Part shown: in pieces, positions 1 through 6,736 of the stretch | Layout of the letters: every line of letters begins with the position of its first letter | Position numbering within the stretch: position 1 is the first letter of the stretch | NCBI GenBank assembly: GCA_025360565.1 | Contig: JANYBY010000110.1 | Coordinates: 1 to 11,096, forward strand | Length of the DNA stretch: 11,096 bases | Source of the DNA: Bacteroidota bacterium | GTDB taxonomy: Bacteria; Bacteroidota; Bacteroidia; B-17B0; Aurantibacillaceae | Direction of reading: 5' to 3' | Notes under the pieces: model-generated | Databases searched by the model: none | What the model saw: the letters and a program-made list of their open reading frames with translations, nothing else | What the model was told of the DNA's origin: nothing | Program-made: the position numbers and the translations under genes

Positions 1-1307
1 CGGTAACAATAGATCCTTTGGTAAGTGGCACCAACACATGGACAGCGGGGCAAATTGGTTTTACACCTTATGCGCCGGGCACAGGGTTTTGTGGAAGTTC
101 ATCGGCATTTTGTTTAGGAGGCCCGTTAAATGTTATTTTTCCGGGTGCGGCTACTATTACAAATGTATTATGGTCGAGCCAGTACATTGCTATCAATCCA
201 ACACTTATGCAGCACGGCGGTTTTAGAATGGTTGGGCCTTGCGGCGAAAACCCAATTCTTACCAATAACTGGTGGAGTTGTGCAATTGCTTTTTCCGGAA
301 CTTGTTCCGGTGTTAATAATGTGGTACCAAATTTGGCCACTTGTTTAGCCGCAAGTTGTAACACAACCACTGTTGCATTTTTTACAAAAAACATTCATTG
401 TAACAATGTGGTGGCAGGTGTGTGCAATACCGCGCGCCTTTTCTTTGTAAATAATTCGTGGATCGTTACCGTTGAAGGACAAAATTTGGCCACCCTTACC
501 AACACAACTACAGGAAACGGAACAGCGGTTGTTGCCGCGGTTTGTTTGGGCACGGTAGTGCTCGATCCTAATGCACAGTATAGTGTGGGGCCTTATACTT
601 ATTTATGGAATCCCGGCGGGGCAACTACGCCTACACTTAATTTTACGCCTGTGGCACCGGGCAACAACACCGTTACCTGTCAGGTTACCGATGCATGTGG
701 TGTGGTGCGCACCGCTACATTTACCATAACCAATAATTGTGTGTTACCACTTGAGCTTACCGAATTTTATTTAAATTATAACGGAGAAACCTGTGATGTG
801 AATTGGACCACTGCTACCGAAAAAAATAGCGATTATTTTTTAATTGAAAAAAGTTCGGATGCTGTGAATTATACATTGATGGAAAAAGTTGAAGCGACCG
901 GAAACTCTAGCCAAACAAAAAAATATGTTGTAAGAGATAATGCGCCCGATAAAGAAAATATAACCTATTACCGCTTAAAGCAATTTAATGTTGGCAGCAG
1001 CGAGCCTTTCTTTACTTTGGTTGAAACTTTAAAGCCAAAAGAAAAAGCAATACAAAAAATAACGCTCCAGCCTAATCCTGCCAATAGCAATATAGATGTG
1101 TTTTTACCCGCACCGTTTTTAAACAGAAATGTTACTTTGCAGGTGTTTGATAATTCCGGTAAAAGGGTATTTAATATTCCTGTTAATAGAACGTCTTCCA
1201 ATTCCGCGTACAATTTAAATTTAGAAACTCTGCAAAATGGAATGTACTCCATACATGTGTTTGACGAAAGCGGCAACTCTTCTAAAACTACTTTTGTAAG
1301 GGAGTAG
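1..1307 (+). CDS. T9SS type A sorting domain protein, PKD-like (5'-partial)
   Basis: The frame is open from the first complete codon at position 3 to the TAG at 1305-1307, so the true start lies upstream; the TTG at 18 is only an internal Leu codon. The visible product is about 434 residues. The part coded by about 3-540 is rich in Cys, Asn and Thr and matches no domain I recognise. About 540-740 reads as a PKD/Ig-like module (YTYLWNPGG, then a CQVTDACG strand). About 744-1025 is the module common before Bacteroidota sorting domains (LPLELTEF, VNWTTATEKNSDYFLIEKS, ITYYRLKQ). From about 1068 comes the type A sorting domain: PNPAN, then LQVFDNSGKRVF, LQNGMYSIHVF and a final basic TTFVRE. By family knowledge such proteins cross the outer membrane by T9SS and are released or anchored at the surface. 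The specific role is unknown. The next gene is convergent. Confidence 0.88.
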   Translation, partial: VTIDPLVSGTNTWTAGQIGFTPYAPGTGFCGSSSAFCLGGPLNVIFPGAATITNVLWSSQYIAINPTLMQHGGFRMVGPCGENPILTNNWWSCAIAFSGTCSGVNNVVPNLATCLAASCNTTTVAFFTKNIHCNNVVAGVCNTARLFFVNNSWIVTVEGQNLATLTNTTTGNGTAVVAAVCLGTVVLDPNAQYSVGPYTYLWNPGGATTPTLNFTPVAPGNNTVTCQVTDACGVVRTATFTITNNCVLPLELTEFYLNYNGETCDVNWTTATEKNSDYFLIEKSSDAVNYTLMEKVEATGNSSQTKKYVVRDNAPDKENITYYRLKQFNVGSSEPFFTLVETLKPKEKAIQKITLQPNPANSNIDVFLPAPFLNRNVTLQVFDNSGKRVFNIPVNRTSSNSAYNLNLETLQNGMYSIHVFDESGNSSKTTFVRE

Positions 1308-1319
1308 AATTACAATTAT

Positions 1320-1371
1320 AAAACATGCCCCTGTCTGTTAATTCGTAACATTTAAAAAATCAGGATGTTTT
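1320..1371. terminator. Weak candidate bidirectional terminator between convergent genes
   Basis: The 65-bp gap between two convergent stop codons holds an imperfect stem. AAAACAT (1320-1326) pairs with ATGTTTT (1365-1371), and CCTG (1330-1333) pairs with CAGG (1361-1364) after a GCC bulge. Inside the loop TGTTA (1336-1340) can pair with TAACA (1346-1350). The A/T ends could supply a U-tract in either direction. The stem is bulged and AT-rich, so termination is inferred mainly from position. Confidence 0.3.
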
Positions 1372-1372
1372 G

Positions 1373-2338
1373 TTACTTTTCCACACAATTAAACATCCAG
1401 TTTATTCCATACATATCCGTGCATTCTCCAAAGTAAGCGCCAAAGAACATGTCCTGTAATGGCATTGTTATGTTTCCGTCTTTTGAGAGGCTCTCGAATA
1501 ATTTTTTGGTTTCTGCTTTGGTACTGGGTTCCAAACAAATATGCATGTTGTTGCCGCTTGTTAATGTAAAGCCCATTTCTTTTGGCGCATCGGTGGCCAT
1601 TAAAATATGTCCACCCAAAATTGGAAGCTCCACATGAAGCACCATTTTTTTAATGTTTTCGGCAATCGGCGGGTGACCGGCCTCGGCGGGTATATCTCCA
1701 AAACGTTGTAGGCCTTTACCGCTGAATTGCGTTCCGAAAACTTTTTTATAAAAATTAAATGCTTCTTCGGTATTACCCGGAAAATTAAGATATGTTGTAA
1801 CGCGTGGTGCATTACTTGTTTTCAGTTCCTTCCTTATTTTAAATTTAGCTTTGAAATATTGATCCAAATTTTTGAGGGCCATCGTGAATCCTTCTTTAAA
1901 GCCCATTTCGATTATTTTTTCAAGGTCTGAAAGCGAGTTGTGTTTTATTTCAACTTTTACGGTTGTTATACCATTGACCTCCGAAAAAGAAATGCTCCAT
2001 TCTGAACGCGGAAAATTATCGTTGATGTTACCTTTATTATCACAAAAGGCATCCAAAAGTTTAAAATTAGATGTTGGACTTATTGATGTATAATCAGCAA
2101 GTGCCCAGTGTTCTTCACCGGCAGGACCAACCATGGCGTATAAATGGCGGCCTCCTACTTTAAAATCCATAGATTTTGTTTTTGCGATCCATGGCAGGGG
2201 CGCGAACCAAAGGTCGAGGAGCTCGCTTTGTGTCCATGCCGCCCAAACATCACCAACAGGTGCTTCAAATTCTCTTTTTACGTTTATGGTGCTGTTCTTT
2301 TTGTCAACAGTAAAATCCATTAATAAGCTATTCTTCAT
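1373..2338 (-). CDS. AHSA1/SRPBCC domain fused to PhnB-like VOC domain
   Basis: A 321-residue two-domain protein. Residues ~10-162 form an AHSA1-type SRPBCC domain (REFEAPVGDVWAAWTQSELLD, then W-F-A-P, VGGRHLYAMVGPAGEEHW and the terminal helix IIEMGFKEGFTMALKNL). Residues ~176-319 form a VOC domain of the PhnB/YjdN-like kind (YLNFPGNTEEAFNFYKKVFG at its start, MHICLEP, and GECTDMYGINWMFN at its end). SRPBCC proteins bind hydrophobic ligands or partner proteins; PhnB-like VOC proteins use a glyoxalase-like fold, often of unknown substrate. The N-terminal half is clearly paralogous to the upstream gene (2401-2901), so it probably arose by tandem duplication and fusion. The gap of 62 bp contains no TAnnTTTG box, so it is likely co-transcribed with the ArsR gene. 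The chosen ATG follows an A-rich leader; Met7 is an alternative. No signal peptide, so probably cytoplasmic. Ligand and reaction are unknown. Confidence 0.88.
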   Translation of the reverse strand: MKNSLLMDFTVDKKNSTINVKREFEAPVGDVWAAWTQSELLDLWFAPLPWIAKTKSMDFKVGGRHLYAMVGPAGEEHWALADYTSISPTSNFKLLDAFCDNKGNINDNFPRSEWSISFSEVNGITTVKVEIKHNSLSDLEKIIEMGFKEGFTMALKNLDQYFKAKFKIRKELKTSNAPRVTTYLNFPGNTEEAFNFYKKVFGTQFSGKGLQRFGDIPAEAGHPPIAENIKKMVLHVELPILGGHILMATDAPKEMGFTLTSGNNMHICLEPSTKAETKKLFESLSKDGNITMPLQDMFFGAYFGECTDMYGINWMFNCVEK

Positions 2339-2366
2339 TTTTTCTTTTTTTTAATTTTTGTTTATT

Positions 2367-2400
2367 TCCCGAAGCGAAGCGATAGCTTCTACTTCCGGGA
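2367..2400 (-). repeat. Imperfect hairpin in the intercistronic gap
   Basis: Directly after the stop codon of the 2401-2901 gene, the minus-strand transcript can fold as TCCC/GGGA, one bulged G, GAAG/CTTC, a small internal loop, then GAAGC/GCTTC around a TATC loop. On the minus strand it is followed by an A-rich stretch, not a T-run, so it is not a normal intrinsic terminator in the operon direction. It may stabilise the 3' end of the upstream message, lower expression of the downstream gene, or be one copy of a dispersed palindromic repeat. Confidence 0.5.
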
Positions 2401-2901
2401 TTATTTTTTCTTTACCATGTTCAATAATTCTTCCAGGCTCTTCAACGTGGCAGTAAATCCTTCTTTGAATCCCATCTCAATCATTTTCTCCATGCGCTCA
2501 AGTGAATCATTGTAAATTGTAATGCTGACTTTTGTTTTTTCGCCTTGTTCGCGGAAAGTAAGATCCCAATCAGAACCCGGCAATACAGGGTTTTCATCTT
2601 TGTCCGCAAAAGCGTTCAGATATTTGAAATTGTTTTTTGGAGTAATGGAAGTAAATTTGTGAATTGCCCAATGCTCATTTCCTTCCGGACTTACCATGGC
2701 ATAAAAACGTTTACCGCCAACTTCAAAATTCATATATTTTGTTTTTGATGTGTAGGGTTTAGGTGCCCACCATTGGTCAAGGATTTCCGGTTTGGTAAAA
2801 GCATCCCATACGATGGCAAGTTCGGCATCAAACTCCCTGTTGATCACTACTGTTTTTGCAGCTTTGTTTAATGCAAAGTCAAATAATAAGTCTGTTTTCA
2901 T
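2401..2901 (-). CDS. AHSA1/SRPBCC family protein
   Basis: A 166-residue single-domain protein, the usual length for AHSA1-like (Aha1 C-terminal-like, Bet v 1 fold) proteins. Visible hallmarks are REFDAELAIVWDAFTKPE near the N-terminus, QWWAPKPYTSKTKYMNFEVGG, RFYAMVSPEGNEHW, a DW-LTF strand and the long C-terminal helix EMIEMGFKEGF-like segment (residues ~141-162). No signal peptide, so probably cytoplasmic. Its ATG overlaps the TGA of the ArsR gene as ATGA (2898-2901), which implies translational coupling. The pairing of an ArsR regulator with an AHSA1 protein is common in bacteria; the ligand is generally unknown and I cannot infer it here. It is paralogous to the N-terminal half of the next gene, with near-identical segments such as EMGFKEGFTxxLK. 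Confidence 0.92.
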   Translation of the reverse strand: MKTDLLFDFALNKAAKTVVINREFDAELAIVWDAFTKPEILDQWWAPKPYTSKTKYMNFEVGGKRFYAMVSPEGNEHWAIHKFTSITPKNNFKYLNAFADKDENPVLPGSDWDLTFREQGEKTKVSITIYNDSLERMEKMIEMGFKEGFTATLKSLEELLNMVKKK

Positions 2902-3212
2902 TTCTTTTTCATCGTTAATAATACTTTGTCTAATTGGTTAAATCGGGTTTCCCAAATTTTCCTGAATTGTTCTAACCAGTGATCTATTTCTTTCATTTTT
3001 TTAATTTGAAGTGTATAATAAATTTCACGGCCGTTATGTTCTTGTTTAACCAGCTCGCATTCGGTTAATATTTTAATATGTTTTGATACTGCCTGGCGGC
3101 TGCTGTCAAAATGCTCGGCAATAGCGTTGGGTGTCATGGCGCTTACGGCTATTAAGCTGAGTATAGCCCTGCGCGTGGGGTCAGCAATGGCTTGGTAAAT
3201 ATCTCTTCTCAT
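2898..3212 (-). CDS. ArsR/SmtB-family winged-helix transcriptional repressor
   Basis: A 104-residue protein, typical of single-domain ArsR regulators. The N-terminus reads YQAIADPTRRAILSLI, followed by the helix-turn-helix MTPNAIAEHFDSSRQAVSKHIKIL (residues ~27-50), where the recognition helix SSRQAVSKHIKIL is family-typical. The wing is LVKQEHNGREIYYTLQ (residues ~54-69), then a C-terminal dimerisation helix. I see no ELCVCDL-type metal-binding motif and only one Cys, so it probably senses something other than a thiol-bound metal. It is the first gene of the operon, overlaps the AHSA1 gene by 4 bp, and has two dyad sites across its own promoter, which suggests autorepression. The start is the ATG at 3212, about 31 nt after the inferred transcription start. 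Confidence 0.93.
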   Translation of the reverse strand: MRRDIYQAIADPTRRAILSLIAVSAMTPNAIAEHFDSSRQAVSKHIKILTECELVKQEHNGREIYYTLQIKKMKEIDHWLEQFRKIWETRFNQLDKVLLTMKKK

Positions 3213-3231
3213 TTTAAATTAATTATAATTA

Positions 3232-3247
3232 GCAACTAATTGATTGC
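3232..3247. promoter_or_regulatory. Putative ArsR operator, promoter-proximal dyad
   Basis: GCAACTAATTGATTGC is a GCAA-N8-TTGC dyad matching its own reverse complement at 12 of 16 positions. It overlaps the last base of the -7 box and the predicted transcription start, so bound repressor would block initiation. It matches the reverse complement of the second site at 14 of 16 positions. Binding by the adjacent ArsR protein is inferred from position and symmetry. Confidence 0.6.
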
Positions 3248-3278
3248 AAATATATGAGCAATCATTTGGTTGCGCAAA
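3247..3278 (-). promoter_or_regulatory. Bacteroidota-type promoter of the ArsR-SRPBCC operon
   Basis: On the minus strand there is a TATATTTG -7 box (3247-3254), an exact match to TAnnTTTG. A TTTG -33 box (3275-3278) sits 20 bp upstream. The centre-to-centre distance is 26 bp, as expected for boxes at -33 and -7. The start of transcription is predicted near 3243-3244, giving a leader of about 31 nt. Confidence 0.68.
3258..3273. promoter_or_regulatory. Putative ArsR operator, inside the promoter spacer
   Basis: GCAATCATTTGGTTGC is the second GCAA-N8-TTGC dyad. It lies wholly between the -33 and -7 boxes and is 26 bp centre-to-centre from the first site. Together the two sites form a 42-bp inverted repeat with 16-bp arms (14 of 16 matching) around a 10-bp spacer. 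Function as a repressor site is inferred. Confidence 0.6.
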
Positions 3279-3363
3279 TTATTTTTCATAAAAACTCACA
3301 GCTCTTTAATTTTCAGTCGATTAAAATTTAGCGGAAGGTTTAATGCTTTACGGCGCAAAAACA

Positions 3364-3399
3364 AAAAGCCCCGTGAGGTACAACCTGCACGGGGCTTTT
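3364..3399 (-). terminator. Intrinsic terminator of the type B sorting-domain gene
   Basis: AAAAGCCCCGTG (3364-3375) pairs perfectly with CACGGGGCTTTT (3388-3399). An extra AGGT/ACCT pairing extends the stem past a one-base bulge, leaving a tiny loop. On the minus strand it lies 15 bp past the TAA of the 3415-6510 gene and ends in a T-run, so it should stop that transcript before the ArsR operon. The T-run exists on both strands, but no plus-strand gene precedes it. Confidence 0.9.
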
Positions 3400-3414
3400 A
3401 AAAACTGATCGGTA

Positions 3415-6400
3415 TTACTTCAATATTGAAACGTGCCCGGTGTATTCTTTTTGTTTGCCTTGAGCGTTGTTCACGGTAATTTTCCAAACATACGACTCAT
3501 CCTTACCAACTTTGCCTTTGTACATACCATCCCATCCTTTTGTAAGGTCTGTAGTTTCATACATTTTCTCACCCCAACGGTCAAATATTTGTAAGTTGTA
3601 TTTTACAATTCCATATCCTTTTGGTTGAAAAGTATCATTAACCCCGTCACCATTTGGCGTAAATATATTTGGCACATATAAACTAAAATCTTCTCCAACA
3701 ATAATGGGTTTGGTTACAGTATCCTTGCAACCCCATTTATTTGCTATTATTAAAGTTACAGGATAAGCGCCCGGTGCTGCAAAAGTATAATTTGGATTTT
3801 GGTTGTATGAAATATTATTGTTGTCGGCAATAAACCAAGTCCAAGAATTAATTTCTTCGCCTAACGAAGCGTCTTTAAAATCAATGGCGTCATTTTCAAT
3901 TGGCGCGCCTTGTCCAATGTGGAAGTCCGCCATTGGAATAGGATAAACATTTACGATAAAAGTATTGGTATTTGTACAACCAAAATTATCGGTAAAATTT
4001 GAACGTAACTGAAAGTTACCCGATTGGTTAAAGCAGTTATTATAACTTGTACCGCCAACTAAACCGGTGTTGTTTAAATTCCATTGTACATTTTGTAATT
4101 GAGAAGAACTGTTAACTGTAAATGACGAACAAAAAGGCACACACTTTTTATTTACGGTTGAACTGATCTCCGCGCTTGGTAAACCTCTTACTAATAGCTG
4201 TGTAGTAGTAACACCTTGGCAACCGTTATTATCGGTAACTCCTAAAGTATAAGTACCATTATAATTCATAGAGTTTGCGTTTGCAATAGAAGTATTTGCT
4301 TCATCAGAAATAAATCCGTTAGGCCCTGTCCATTGATAAAGTAATCCGCCTGAACTTTGAAAAGTAACTTTACCGCCTAAACAAACCGAACCGCTGCAGG
4401 AAGCAATTGGCATAGGTAATGGATATACAACAACTTTTGAACCTACACCAACGGTACATCCGTTAGCAGCGGTTACTACAACTGTATAATCTCCTACTTG
4501 GTTCATGTTTACATTTGGAAAAGAAATATTTTGTTGGCTTGATGAAAATCCGTTAGGGCCTGACCAAGCATAACTAATACCGCCTGATGAAGTTAAATTT
4601 GCAGTTTGCCCAATACAAAGGTAAGCTGCTGTAACATTTACAACCGGTAACGGTTTTACTGTAGCATTAATAATTGTTTTTTGAACGCAACCGTTTATAT
4701 CGGTAACCGTTAAAGTGTAAAGGCCGTTAGCGACTGTTGGTGCCGAATTAATTGTTGGGTTTTGACTTAAGCTGGTGTAATTGTTTGGTCCTTTCCAAAC
4801 ATAAGATGTACCGCCAGAACCACTGAAGGTTAATGCTGAAGCTTCGCAAATTGGAGCGTTGCAAATTGCAACCGGCACCGGTAAAGGATAAACAGTTACC
4901 GAAGTTGTTGCTGTAGCTGTACAAGTTCCGTCGTTAATAGTTAGTGTATAAATTCCGGTGGCCGATGTTGTAGCATTTAAAATACTTGCGCTTTGAGTGA
5001 TTGCGTTAAAACCTGCCGGACCCGACCATGAATAAGTTGAACCCGGAGTTGAAGCGCCGTTTAATTGAACAGAAAACGTTGAACAATATGGTCCTGTATT
5101 AGTTGCGCTAACAGTAGGCGTTAAAATAATTACATTAATTGTTTTTGTAGTAACACAAGCGCTTGTAGTAACTACAACCTGGTAAACGCCCATCATAGTT
5201 GCATTAGCGTTAGGTATTGTTGGGTTTTGAACGCCAGAACTAAATCCGCCCGGACCCGACCATTGATAAACACCACCACCGGTTGAAGTTAAATTAAGAA
5301 TATTACCCGCGCATACAGCAGAATTACTTGCAAGGTTTACTATTGGTGAAGGAACAACCGTAACGTTTGATACCGCGCTTGCAGTACAACCGTTTGTGGC
5401 ACCAATAACTGTATAAGAAGTATTTACCGTTGGCGTTGCAAAAGGATTTGGTGCATTTATTGGAGCTGCACCTGCCGACCACGTGTAATTTGCTGCACCG
5501 CCTGCAATTAAACTTGCGGTTTGGCCCGAACAAATAGTTGGCTGATTAACTACAACCGTTGGTGTAATATTAACCATTGTACAAACAGTGCTCGAGTTAA
5601 GCGAACCGCCACAGCCTGTAGCAGAAACATAATAACAATAGTTACCAGGTGATAAAGTTGGTGTAATAATTGTTTGCGTATTTGGCGCGCCTAAATTTGC
5701 AAAAGCGCCGCCGTTAAAATTAGACCGCCATTGAATGGAACCGGAATAACTTGCAATTGAAACTGTGTTTGCCTGGCCTGCGCACAAAGATGCCGGCGCG
5801 TTAAGCGCGCCAACTAATGGAGCAGCTGTAAAAGAAATAACTTGTAAAGTACCTGTAGCCGACCAGCAGCTTCCGGGACCGGAACCTGAAACAACACAAG
5901 TATAAATTGTAGTAACAGTTGGATTAGCAATTGGATTAGAACAAGTATTACAACTTAAGCCTGTTGCAGGTGTCCATGAATAAGAAATTAAACCACCCCC
6001 GCCACAACCGCCGCTAACACTAGCAGTTAACTGTGAAGTTTGAGGAAAACATATTGCAGGAGGAGCAGCATTTAAAGTTAAAGTAGTTGGGATAGGAACA
6101 CCCGGCATTGTAAATGAATAAACAATTGACCATGGGCTAAAAGTACAGCAGCCTTGGGCTTCTCTCCATCTCCATTGATAAACGCCACCTTGACAAAGTG
6201 CACCTAATGGCACCGACATAGTAGGTACAGTAAAAGGAGTTGCGTTTTTTAAATAACCCGGTGAGGTATAAAAGAAAGGTGCAACGCCCGGCATTGGCGA
6301 ACCGTTACAAACTAATTCTATTTGTACTGAGTTGGTACAACCGCTCCATACTGTAACACTTTGCACGTTTACGTATAACCAGTTGCCAACCATTAAAGTT

Positions 6401-6510
6401 GAAGTTAACACGGGAGTACTAAGCGGCGAACAGGCCTTTGTAGTAAAATACCCGCAAAAAACAAAAAGAAGCGCTAAGGCCAGTTTGTTTAGTTTGTTAA
6501 TTGATTTCAT
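3415..6510 (-). CDS. Repetitive Ig/PKD-like secreted protein, T9SS type B sorting domain
   Basis: A 1031-residue protein that opens with a Sec signal peptide (MKSINKLNKLALALLFVFCG, likely cut after Ala26 before CSPL; no good lipobox). From about residue 150 to 860 it is a run of Ig/PKD-like modules with the pattern C-x-G...GG-x-x-Y-x-W-x-G-P-x-G-F...Q-N-x-x-I...G-x-Y-x-x-x-V-T...G-C...V-x-P-L-P; the five best copies span ~391-778 with a period of 76-79 residues. Residues ~860-940 form a clearer PKD domain (TWFIADNN, FAAPGAYPVTLIIANKWGC). Residues ~944-1031 are the gliding-motility-associated type B sorting domain (IFTPNGDGVNDTFQPKG, LQIFDRWGEKMYET, GWDGMYKGK). By family knowledge it is exported by T9SS, and a surface adhesin or filament role is plausible. 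Its own terminator follows, so it is probably monocistronic. No promoter box was convincing upstream. Confidence 0.93.
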   Translation of the reverse strand: MKSINKLNKLALALLFVFCGYFTTKACSPLSTPVLTSTLMVGNWLYVNVQSVTVWSGCTNSVQIELVCNGSPMPGVAPFFYTSPGYLKNATPFTVPTMSVPLGALCQGGVYQWRWREAQGCCTFSPWSIVYSFTMPGVPIPTTLTLNAAPPAICFPQTSQLTASVSGGCGGGGLISYSWTPATGLSCNTCSNPIANPTVTTIYTCVVSGSGPGSCWSATGTLQVISFTAAPLVGALNAPASLCAGQANTVSIASYSGSIQWRSNFNGGAFANLGAPNTQTIITPTLSPGNYCYYVSATGCGGSLNSSTVCTMVNITPTVVVNQPTICSGQTASLIAGGAANYTWSAGAAPINAPNPFATPTVNTSYTVIGATNGCTASAVSNVTVVPSPIVNLASNSAVCAGNILNLTSTGGGVYQWSGPGGFSSGVQNPTIPNANATMMGVYQVVVTTSACVTTKTINVIILTPTVSATNTGPYCSTFSVQLNGASTPGSTYSWSGPAGFNAITQSASILNATTSATGIYTLTINDGTCTATATTSVTVYPLPVPVAICNAPICEASALTFSGSGGTSYVWKGPNNYTSLSQNPTINSAPTVANGLYTLTVTDINGCVQKTIINATVKPLPVVNVTAAYLCIGQTANLTSSGGISYAWSGPNGFSSSQQNISFPNVNMNQVGDYTVVVTAANGCTVGVGSKVVVYPLPMPIASCSGSVCLGGKVTFQSSGGLLYQWTGPNGFISDEANTSIANANSMNYNGTYTLGVTDNNGCQGVTTTQLLVRGLPSAEISSTVNKKCVPFCSSFTVNSSSQLQNVQWNLNNTGLVGGTSYNNCFNQSGNFQLRSNFTDNFGCTNTNTFIVNVYPIPMADFHIGQGAPIENDAIDFKDASLGEEINSWTWFIADNNNISYNQNPNYTFAAPGAYPVTLIIANKWGCKDTVTKPIIVGEDFSLYVPNIFTPNGDGVNDTFQPKGYGIVKYNLQIFDRWGEKMYETTDLTKGWDGMYKGKVGKDESYVWKITVNNAQGKQKEYTGHVSILK

Positions 6511-6657
6511 AAGTGTGTGTGTAATATATGGTTAATAGGCGTGTGTTAAATTAAGTGTGTTTTGTTTTACAATAATAAGAGCTTATCTTCTAAAACCCTT
6601 ATTTATCAAACATCTAAACCTTGGCTTCACTCATTTTTTATTGGTTTTCACCCAAAT

Positions 6658-6685
6658 AGCCTCATTTAATCGATGAATTGAGGCT
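6658..6685. promoter_or_regulatory. 28-bp imperfect palindrome between divergent genes
   Basis: AGCCTCA (6658-6664) and TGAGGCT (6679-6685) flank a core centred on ATCGAT. Over the full 28 bp, 24 positions match the reverse complement. No T-run follows on either strand, so it is not an obvious terminator. It lies 51 bp before the ATG at 6737 and 147 bp from the divergent start at 6510, which suits an operator more than a terminator. Nothing else is recognisable in the 226-bp gap except TACATTTG at 6715-6722. Confidence 0.4.
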
Positions 6686-6736
6686 TACCGTCGTTATTTA
6701 AAGCTGATTTTTATTACATTTGGTTACACTTAAATT

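Noticed and set aside
18..20. TTG as the start codon of the first gene
   Set aside because: The frame is open upstream to the window edge, no signal peptide follows this codon, and T9SS cargo requires one. The gene is simply cut by the window.
968..1276. Open frame on the minus strand inside the first T9SS gene
   Set aside because: It lies antisense to the well-supported sorting-domain region and its product has no recognisable family features.
3301..3414. Small RNA or extra gene between the ArsR promoter and the terminator
   Set aside because: Apart from the intrinsic terminator I see no promoter box, start codon with a useful frame, or other stable structure.
3415..6510. Repeat region as a CRISPR-like or DNA-level tandem array
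   Set aside because: The periodicity is at protein level (76-79 residues). The nucleotide copies have diverged and carry no conserved direct repeat.
6511..6570. Repeated GTGTGT runs upstream of the type B gene
   Set aside because: Short low-complexity runs, not a consistent unit or spacing, and they do not resemble a promoter or array.
6715..6722. TACATTTG as the promoter -7 box for the 6737 gene
   Set aside because: It matches TAnnTTTG, but the position where a -33 box should be (about 6691-6694) reads TCGT, and the leader would be only about 11 nt. It remains possible but was not strong enough to list as a feature.
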